DNA from: an uncultured Agathobaculum sp.
Lineage (GTDB): Bacteria > Bacillota > Clostridia > Oscillospirales > Butyricicoccaceae
Reading direction: 5' to 3'
DNA: 9,576 nt
NCBI GenBank assembly: GCA_944376955.1
Contig: CALWEB010000211.1
Coordinates: 1-9,576, forward strand
The notes beneath the pieces are model-generated. The model was not told the origin of the DNA, made no database searches, and saw only the letters and a list, made by a program, of their open reading frames with translations. The translations under genes were made by a program, and so were the position numbers. This document shows positions 7,001-9,576 of this stretch, one piece after another; the stretch's first letter is position 1; each line of letters opens with the position of its first letter.

Positions 7001-9233
7001 CGACACCATGCAAAACGTCATTACACACCAGTGGGGGAAAGACGGGCTAGAATACATCAGAGAACTGCTGAAGGACATTCAGCAGCCGAGGAAGCCGGAC
7101 AGCTCAAAGGTCGGAAAGTTTTGGGACAAAGTTGTGAGTAAATATATCTCATCCATCTTCGGACTGAACCCGTCCATCGTCCTTAAACAGTTGGGCTCCA
7201 TTCCATTGGCAATGCCGTATTTGGGTGTATCCAGCATGCCTGGCCCGGTTAAGGTAGCCAAGATTGACCGGGAACTTATCCGAACCTACACCCAGGACCT
7301 GGACTATCGGCTTCTGGGCTACTCCATGCCAGAGACGAAAATCTTGAAAGAGAATCCTGGGAAGCTGCAAACCAACAAGCTGCTGAACTTCGCGTTTGGC
7401 GGCGGCGCCATCACCGCCACGGACGGATGGGCGGCCAGCGTCCTGTGGCCTTGGGCAGAAAACAAGGTGAGAAAAGAGCAACCAGACCTAATGGTGGGCA
7501 CTCAAGAGATGATTGAAAGCGGACAAAGCCCATTCTACAAGGCAGTAGCCGAGGAATTCGAGCAGGCGGTGAGCCGTTCGCAAAGTACAACGGCGACTCT
7601 CTTCTCGTCCAGAATGAGAAGAAGTAAGCACCCGGTATCAAGAGCGTTGACGCTGTTCAAGACGGACGCAGCCCAAGGGTATAACACCATCCGCCAGGTG
7701 GTGGGAGAGGCCCAGTATTACGCCCGTAAGGGAGATAAGCGAATGGCAAACCGCCAGAAGCTCCGCCTGGGACAAGCGGTGGTCGGTCTCTTGGCGGGCT
7801 ATCTGTGGTTGGAAGGTATCAACCTCATCATGGAACTATGGAAACGCCAAGGGGACAAGTACAAAGACGAGGAAGGAAACCTGCAAGCTGAGAGCATGGC
7901 CGAGGACCTGGTGATGGGCGTAGTGACCAGCATGTTTGGATTGGTGCCCGTTGCGGGAGAAGCTGCTGAGTTCATTGCATCCAAGATGACGGGAGACCAA
8001 TGGTATGGCATGGAGGTCATGGGTGTGGAGCAGTTCAACGAGTGGTTGCAATACCTTGGGGATGCAGCCGGAGGAATTCAAGAAACCCTGGTGGGTGCGG
8101 TTGATATCGTGTCCAACGGAGGGAACCTACCCAAGTACCTATCGGACAGCAGCGAGAAAATACTGAGCTGGATTCGAGATGCGGCAAAGGCGACAGGGCA
8201 AGCGTTTGGAATTCCGGTATCCAACCTGGAGACATACTCTCTCGGACTCATGAAGTGGGTGAGCCCTGCCATTGCCACAGAGTATGAGAACATGCTGGGC
8301 AGAGGAACCAAGGGCAACCTGAAGGGCCTGCATGGAGCATCCCTGGTGGCAAGAACCCAGTACATTCTGGAGCGTCGTGCCGGGGAAGTCAGTATTGAAA
8401 CCGCTGAACTGCTGGCCGAGCTGTACGAGGCCGGGATGGCAAATGCCATTCCAGCTGAGCCGACCTACAAGCTGAAAACAGACACCGGGGAGCGGGAGAT
8501 GACAGCGGCAGAACGGCAGCTCTATGATGCAGCCTGGAGTGAAGTCGGAAAGGACCTGGAGGAGATGGTGCAGTCTCAAGAGTTCCAGGGGCTTGACCGA
8601 GCGGGTAAGACTTCGGCGCTAAAAACTTTGTATGACTATGCAAAGGCCAAGGCAGACGCAGCTGTCAACCCAGAACATGAAGTTGAGGCATGGGAAGAGG
8701 CCGTTGACACGATTCTAAGGGAAGGCGGAACCATCGGAGAATGGGCGGCCCTGAAAGCCGCAACAAAGGACATGTCTTCCGCGGAAAAGTACCGGACGAT
8801 TGCAAACTCGGATATGGGAGAGGATGCAAAAGTAGCCGCTATCGGGTCCGTGATGGGCATGGAGATGGAAACCGCCAGCGGAAATCCGAGCCAGTACGCC
8901 AAAATGCTGGATATCCTGGACAATGGTGCAACACTGACTGAATACCTAGACCTGCTGGATCATGGAGAAGAAGATGCATTTCTCGACCAGATCAAAGCCG
9001 GGGCGGATATCAGCGCAAGTATGTACCTGCGAGTCGTGAAGGCCATCGAGGCCGTGGACGACAACGGGAGAATCTCTCAAGCAGAAGCAGAAGAGGGGCT
9101 CCGAAGAATTAGCGGATTGACCAACGAGGAGCGGGCGGAGCTGTGGCAGCTCCAGGATAAACGGTGGAAACCAGAGAAAAACCCGTTTGACGTGGAAGCA
9201 GGAAGAAGAATTCTTGAAATGGTCAATAAATAA
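1056..9233 (+). CDS. Giant phage polyvalent protein (2725 aa) with zincin-type metallopeptidase and LPD38-like regions
   Basis: The start is set by a strong Shine-Dalgarno 7 bases upstream. Domains by residue: 1-60 charged helix; 65-143 two GGQALTSGTVQ repeats; 170-275 coiled coil rich in Glu, Gln and Arg; 435-483 a Gly/Ala-rich hydrophobic stretch that could cross a membrane, with related helices up to ~605, including LSEGVEEGLQSVLEP near 550-563; 700-920 low complexity with short repeated motifs; 930-1125 a zincin-like segment with H1006-E-E-F-H1010 and a downstream EEIFAD (E1071/E1072) as likely third ligand; 1130-1240 three [RK][FY]SV[DE]DE motifs; 1254-1280 Lys-rich; 1300-1400 a globular segment (KVYVSDKVKAEFGDNWNAF); 1410-1560 long coiled coil; 1660-2020 mixed helical; 2030-2310 an LPD38-like region with hydrophobic helices near 2033-2057, 2236-2262 and 2282-2310; 2660-2725 a degenerate EF-hand-like loop and conserved-looking tail. 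Known polyvalent proteins of phages and conjugative elements are thought to be delivered with the DNA and to blunt host defence or remodel the host on entry. That role, and packaging in the virion, are inferred here. The LPD38 assignment is by eye. Confidence 0.88.
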   Translation: MPFVGKNNLTAKERLYGEAILNQTRREREKAQQEAEEKARRWASLQMDNADKGPMPSPREMISLGGQALTSGTVQTAADAIQRMRQQMLEQEQRRKEAERLRELYQPKTDRTAKDLAGMRLDAGDFAKVGGQALTSGTVQSAAKSLGSHKQSKQPSGPVKVDPMGVSSERDARLELLNENLRRLEEQRKMQEAKAAPNQEERQAQQEAFWRDRALSTGYSPISSVQMSTRQQEAAEKAGALKNQERELGQYIKYLEGQGVQDRAQNAVTERDVQRGLNSTIEKGDITTGNEKVRSLARAIQYGKLGLEPHGFDETDISANMKWADALTERQKDTILAFAGREDWDGAQRYLNSISDQLNQKVAESEYKDLGTAGKALYWAPAGIDQFASGIVQLGNSEARNRTVTNRVSQMVQQDAYDTHPALGFAYDMGTSISNMTPSILLSAVAGPALGAAGLSASTAGAVAGGIGSAALGASAGGNAYAEKRRQGYSEDEAAAYATMVGASEAGLQYVLGGISKLGATPLAKATEMVSKIDTAFGQAALHLGANMLSEGVEEGLQSVLEPAFATLILDEKYQVSPQEVVTSFLMGALTAGLLEGMGAVRAGRAGQEVARNGGFDATAVDGYMGESGVDYFRGVTNAGETSQAMDILDDYYGLSQGQNEDVRVDVERQYAMRSAWYEGRDQARRATEQTATEETQQDNVGQEWTQVDTNGQDWTQVDTNGQNGTPDTQAVEPEGLRLGAMWEDAQSQTAQGTPQETAGADQTARLVQEARDTLEAARAAQEDQSGEPEGLRLGAMWEDAQNQEGQFRRAQPVNTAQPEGLTLGAMWADNEASNTQNLNEGAGVNGREEDAAPAAGAATTAGRDLLDGEPGRVYGQGPGQQAGVVEEGPAGAPQASEQSRTASARNDLAKNLRGQEVSSRQLGLSRGTDTANVLVMPQELWDPEMAQVAQEVQARTGSTVTYVLGKIEVSHTDGSVGAVRGVQMPGQIIVRADHPRVSVEQIAKHEEFHVYAGRNTNMVRDAENRIMAKYDQAEFQTVINTYIENLRGIIDIPPNGTNEQVVEAYYRIMEEIFADAYAGINAFGVEASRYQEAVQEVAQEREAIRDSRENAQATERTTGPTSEEETGERFSVDDEEMLEEAAIGDDGHIYLPGQPMPEAVKRQRAKDAARSQEAKSQEKFSVEDEDILMETEIGDDGNIYLPGGPVPEAVKRRRAKEGAMSQENNGSERYSVDDESAGASEFQRVTPLDDGAKKTDGETKPKKLSTRKKKKPLKDTKPVAESQAIFAKSDFRKNMMSLMSIPKERQEYAAAILDRFADRALKTGKVTEAERNELYTKLVDESLATIVPEELYQDVGRAISGGKVYVSDKVKAEFGDNWNAFRKQAYNYGIILTDNPNAPTPAQWDLELSEAWPGFFDPNAGRDDKEILYRMVDLAGDALEEKFTIAEYTALRLGKKVKLLDHALEGLERQIDWAIRSLADKGRLELYFRERTGKLMQQEREASAEARRNIFINQAIQRANENARRREAYERQQARKRASELQQKTLKQLQWLSKNRNKAPNELKKRFDEVLGDIDLLAVHAAKETNWNKRYKASWKDLRDIYLAARDSDPNFLPTKELKDIVERLDNSKLADMDIDALDTLYKAAVGLRNEYYNRNNMLLAEDGRQMTEVYEESVKEIEGAKKKLPGDRGNLAEKADDFFNSETLTPMNVLQRMAGWAPEGAWHDMAAQLERGERDVRRYYVKANRMLEDFLKENEAWVKTADGQGKDGVWYELEVPQLLELNLGQPPTFGDTVKVYMTPAQKVHLYLESKNYQNLRHIAKGGRTFVNRSLYERGKRQEAFAAGQTVKLAPETVRKIVSDLTEQEMALANLLERYYNDFAKKEMNRVSNLLVGYDKATEENYAPIYSNEYFTQYEAAAHDSVQKADSVGRSKSRTGYATNATYNISALDAFERHVNDMSRYVGLAIPVHNWERLLNWKGNDDTMQNVITHQWGKDGLEYIRELLKDIQQPRKPDSSKVGKFWDKVVSKYISSIFGLNPSIVLKQLGSIPLAMPYLGVSSMPGPVKVAKIDRELIRTYTQDLDYRLLGYSMPETKILKENPGKLQTNKLLNFAFGGGAITATDGWAASVLWPWAENKVRKEQPDLMVGTQEMIESGQSPFYKAVAEEFEQAVSRSQSTTATLFSSRMRRSKHPVSRALTLFKTDAAQGYNTIRQVVGEAQYYARKGDKRMANRQKLRLGQAVVGLLAGYLWLEGINLIMELWKRQGDKYKDEEGNLQAESMAEDLVMGVVTSMFGLVPVAGEAAEFIASKMTGDQWYGMEVMGVEQFNEWLQYLGDAAGGIQETLVGAVDIVSNGGNLPKYLSDSSEKILSWIRDAAKATGQAFGIPVSNLETYSLGLMKWVSPAIATEYENMLGRGTKGNLKGLHGASLVARTQYILERRAGEVSIETAELLAELYEAGMANAIPAEPTYKLKTDTGEREMTAAERQLYDAAWSEVGKDLEEMVQSQEFQGLDRAGKTSALKTLYDYAKAKADAAVNPEHEVEAWEEAVDTILREGGTIGEWAALKAATKDMSSAEKYRTIANSDMGEDAKVAAIGSVMGMEMETASGNPSQYAKMLDILDNGATLTEYLDLLDHGEEDAFLDQIKAGADISASMYLRVVKAIEAVDDNGRISQAEAEEGLRRISGLTNEERAELWQLQDKRWKPEKNPFDVEAGRRILEMVNK
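1248..1484 (+). repeat. Two copies of a GGQALTSGTVQ motif
   Basis: Copies at 1248-1289 and 1443-1484, 195 bases apart and in frame, encode GGQALTSGTVQTAA and GGQALTSGTVQSAA. The DNA differs mostly at third positions, so the peptide is being conserved. Both are followed by short basic/hydrophobic helices. Function is unknown; a binding peptide or assembly motif is possible. Confidence 0.85.
3168..3227 (+). repeat. 30-bp tandem duplication, two units
   Basis: Units at 3168-3197 and 3198-3227 are nearly identical and encode WTQVDTNGQD and WTQVDTNGQN in frame. The near-perfect DNA identity suggests a recent slippage duplication in a disordered linker of the giant protein; copy number may vary between strains. 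Confidence 0.9.
3252..3551 (+). repeat. Three copies of a PEGLxLGAMWxD peptide motif
   Basis: Copies at 3252-3296, 3417-3461 and 3507-3551 encode EPEGLRLGAMWEDAQ twice and QPEGLTLGAMWADNE once. Spacing is irregular (165 then 90 bases) and the linkers are Gln/Ala/Glu-rich and unlike each other, so the motif itself is what is retained. A single conserved Trp within a low-complexity region is typical of a short linear binding motif. The partner is unknown. Confidence 0.88.
3577..3582 (+). promoter_or_regulatory. Internal Shine-Dalgarno for the nested ORF
   Basis: AAGGAG lies 9 bases before the ATG at 3592 inside the giant gene. This decides between two in-frame ATGs of the nested ORF: the one at 3574 has no ribosome-binding site of its own and overlaps the edge of this motif, so 3592 is the preferred start. 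Confidence 0.7.
3592..3810 (+). CDS. Nested overlapping small gene (72 aa) in the +1 frame of the giant gene
   Basis: An ORF of 72 codons with its own Shine-Dalgarno runs from MDEKKMQ to GDKK and a TAA at 3808-3810, wholly inside the giant gene in another frame. The product has a Gln-rich N terminus, then a globular-looking core with IYLMENRDGFMVRVPASKLE and WKKAQQ, then an amphipathic helix with EMILQRIFGDKK. Counted by hand over 3573-3810, third-position GC is about 80% (63/79) in this frame but about 25% (20/79) in the giant frame, while a 40-codon stretch of the giant frame at 3240-3359 has about 83%. The giant protein over the same bases is Gly/Ala/Gln low-complexity sequence. This is the signature expected where the small frame is the older, constrained one. 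No family or function is recognised. Alternatives: a formerly separate gene whose surroundings fused in another frame and is no longer expressed, or chance, which the codon signal makes unlikely. Confidence 0.7.
   Translation: MDEKKMQPQQQEQQPQQEEIYLMENRDGFMVRVPASKLESWKKAQQEPRRPLNKAEQQVQEMILQRIFGDKK
3810..4430 (+). other. Zincin-like metallopeptidase region of the giant protein
   Basis: Residues ~930-1125 of the giant protein form a compact segment: a strand-rich start (STVTYVLGKIEV, GQIIVRADHP), then VEQIAKHEEFHVYAG with the zinc-binding HExxH at 4071-4085, and about 60 residues later YYRIMEEIFADAYAG, whose E1071 or E1072 (4266-4271) is the probable third zinc ligand. All expected catalytic residues are present, so it is likely active. 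Zincin peptidase domains are an established component of polyvalent proteins; the substrate, whether host defence protein or the giant protein itself, is unknown. Confidence 0.7.
4443..4766 (+). repeat. 50-residue repeat with [RK][FY]SV[DE]DE motif, 150-nt period
   Basis: Motif aromatic codons fall at 4446, 4596 and 4746, exactly 150 bases apart: RFSVDDEE, KFSVEDED and RYSVDDES. The first two units also share IGDDG(H/N)IYLPG, the segment PEAVKR and a basic end with SQE; the third unit keeps only the motif. DNA identity is moderate, so the duplication is old and the peptide is maintained. The array directly follows the zincin region. Confidence 0.88.
9045..9110 (+). other. Degenerate EF-hand-like loop near the C terminus of the giant protein
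   Basis: Residues 2666-2677 read AVDDNGRISQAE. Compared with the canonical 12-residue calcium loop, positions 3 (Asp), 5 (Asn), 6 (Gly), 8 (Ile), 9 (Ser) and 12 (Glu) fit, while position 1 is Ala instead of Asp. It is flanked by helices (YLRVVKAIEA and AEEGLRRISG), as in a helix-loop-helix. Calcium binding is doubtful because of the missing first ligand. Confidence 0.5.
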
Positions 9234-9234
9234 A

Positions 9235-9267
9235 ACAAGGCCGGGGGCAGTGAGCCCTCGGCCTTGT
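9235..9267. terminator. Bidirectional intrinsic terminator
   Basis: A 14-bp stem (9235-9248 with 9254-9267, one G-U wobble) closes a 5-base loop immediately after the giant gene's TAA. On the + strand the downstream tail is weak (CTCTTAG). On the - strand the stem is followed by TTTTATTTATT, a much better U-tract. It can thus end the phage late transcript and also stop transcription arriving from the host cotJ operon. Confidence 0.85.
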
Positions 9268-9445
9268 CTCTTAGATAGGGATGAAGCCCTGCGGCCTCTC
9301 GGCGGCAGGGCTTCGGATATGCGATACAAAAAGAAGGAGGTATACGGAAGCGACAAGAACAACATAGCACAGGTGATGGTATTTTTCAATTAGTATAGAG
9401 GAAATGTGCATTACAGACACCAGAATATAGTAGTCTATTGTTGTT
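9268..9445. other. Non-coding phage end between terminator and att junction
   Basis: About 180 bases hold the second stem-loop and, further on, an AT-rich stretch up to the junction. An AAGGAGG at 9334-9340 has no start codon at a useful distance. A 24-codon ORF at 9319-9393 has no ribosome-binding site and is not called. The AT-rich part next to the junction would be the phage half of the attachment site. No convincing promoter is seen. Confidence 0.5.
9283..9314. other. Second stem-loop between terminator and attachment site
   Basis: Perfect 10-bp inverted arms (GAAGCCCTGC and GCAGGGCTTC) are separated by 12 bases that can add GCC/GGC pairs around a TCTC loop after one mismatch. Neither strand has a T-run after it, so it is not a standard terminator. 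It could back up the first terminator, protect the mRNA 3' end, or be part of the recombination region. Confidence 0.6.
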
Positions 9446-9541
9446 AGGCCCACCGTATTGACTGATAATCAGGGCAGCCAGCTTGGGATTGGTGTTCTTG
9501 ATGCGCACGGGGTACTGTAGCTTTTTCTCATAGACAAACAT
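9386..9541 (-). pseudogene. cotJC: Spore-coat protein CotJC, N-terminal fragment interrupted by the prophage
   Basis: The - strand encodes MFVYEKKLQYPV, then IKNTNPKLA and IISQYGGP, which match the N terminus of CotJC, a manganese-catalase-family protein of the spore inner coat. Intact CotJC is around 190 residues; here homology ends at residue 32 and phage sequence adds 19 residues before a TGA at 9386-9388, so the metal-binding four-helix body is missing. The start is set by AGGAGG 9 bases upstream and by a 1-base overlap with the preceding cotJB stop. In Bacillus the cotJ operon is expressed in the mother cell under sigma-E. The remaining 3' part of the gene should lie at the far end of the prophage. 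Recognition is from memory of the family, without a search. Confidence 0.85.
9438..9452. other. Probable prophage attachment junction (attL or attR)
   Basis: Read on the - strand, CotJC coding is normal through codons for Q-Y-G-G-P (the Pro codon is 9446-9448), then turns into unrelated sequence with a stop 19 codons later. The crossover therefore lies within or just beside GGTGGGCCT. The exact core cannot be set without the other end of the prophage. The G+C-rich host half next to an AT-rich phage half would fit a recombinase attachment site. Confidence 0.65.
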
Positions 9542-9576
9542 CAGCGCATTCCTCCTTCCTGACGATACTCCCAGGG
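9541..9576 (-). CDS. cotJB: CotJB-like spore-coat protein, C-terminal end (partial)
   Basis: Only the last 11 codons are in the window, reading PWEYRQEGGMR and then TGA. CotJB proteins typically end in a Pro/Trp-rich tail with PWPWE, and this fragment begins with PWE. Its stop overlaps the cotJC start by one base (TGATG), as expected for the cotJB-cotJC operon. Because so little is visible, the call rests on this neighbour and the short tail. Confidence 0.65.
   Translation of the reverse strand, partial: PWEYRQEGGMR
9551..9556 (-). promoter_or_regulatory. Shine-Dalgarno for cotJC
   Basis: AGGAGG on the - strand, 9 bases before the cotJC ATG and inside the end of the cotJB-like gene. It distinguishes the true start at 9541 from the nearby ATG at 9549, which is read in the cotJB frame and is followed by its stop. 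Confidence 0.85.

Larger units (their letters stand above)
1..9446. mobile_element. Right end of a prophage integrated in cotJC
   Basis: Everything from the left edge to about 9446 reads as phage DNA: a Tyr/Gln-rich phage-type protein, then a 2725-residue polyvalent-type giant protein, both on the + strand, then a terminator. From about 9446 onward the opposite strand encodes the conserved N terminus of spore-coat protein CotJC, preceded by the end of a CotJB-like protein. The abrupt loss of CotJC homology marks the element's end. The left end and any integrase, lysis or capsid genes lie outside the window, so intactness and mobility cannot be judged. A conjugative element is a less likely alternative, since giant polyvalent proteins also occur there, but the preceding repeat protein fits a phage better. 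Confidence 0.85.

Noticed and set aside
9319..9393. 24-codon ORF beginning MRYKKKEVYG before the junction
   Set aside because: No Shine-Dalgarno in front of its ATG and it lies just after a stem-loop; too short to support.
9271..9453. - strand ORF of 60 codons spanning the junction
   Set aside because: Overlaps the real cotJC fragment in another frame and runs through the stem-loop; no ribosome-binding site.
1..9576. CRISPR array, tRNA or rRNA genes
   Set aside because: No regularly spaced DNA repeats with unique spacers and no cloverleaf-like or rRNA-like sequence noticed; all periodic repeats are in-frame protein repeats.

Overview
The window is the right-hand end of a prophage (or other integrated phage-like element) in an endospore-forming, fairly GC-rich Clostridia-type bacterium. 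An Oscillospiraceae-like gut organism fits the codon use and protein style, but this is inference. About 9.4 kb is phage DNA read on the + strand. The last ~130 bases are host DNA on the - strand: the end of a cotJB-like gene and the first ~32 codons of cotJC, both for spore-coat proteins. CotJC homology stops abruptly after the Gln-Tyr-Gly-Gly-Pro segment, so the element appears to sit inside cotJC, with the att junction near 9440-9452.

Layout: (1) 3-1043, the 3' part of a Tyr/Gln/Ala-rich protein with a 43-residue repeat, probably a virion or ejected protein. (2) 1056-9233, one gene for a 2725-residue polyvalent-type giant protein. In order it has short N-terminal repeats, a coiled coil, a Gly/Ala-rich hydrophobic region, a low-complexity region with repeated short motifs, a zincin-type HEEFH metallopeptidase segment, three exactly 150-nt-spaced motif repeats, a Lys-rich stretch, long helical domains, an LPD38-like region with hydrophobic helices, and a degenerate EF-hand-like loop near the C terminus. 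(3) 3592-3810, nested in the +1 frame inside the giant gene, a 72-codon ORF with its own Shine-Dalgarno. Third-position GC hand-counted over 3573-3810 is about 80% in the nested frame and about 25% in the host frame, against about 83% in a 40-codon control stretch of the host frame (3240-3359). The codon signature therefore switches frame exactly here. (4) 9235-9267, a strong hairpin terminator with the better T-rich tail on the - strand. (5) 9283-9314, a second perfect-arm stem-loop. (6) The attachment junction and truncated cotJC, then cotJB.

How it may work together: the two + strand phage genes are tightly spaced and look like a late cassette of a small ejected protein followed by a giant multi-domain protein delivered with the phage DNA. 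The terminator ends this cassette and would also stop transcripts entering from the host cotJ operon. Because cotJC is a mother-cell spore-coat gene, the insertion resembles the sporulation-gene interruptions of the skin element (sigK) and SP-beta (spsM), where precise excision restores the gene. Whether this element is excised during sporulation cannot be seen here. No integrase lies in the window, so it is probably at the other end of the prophage.
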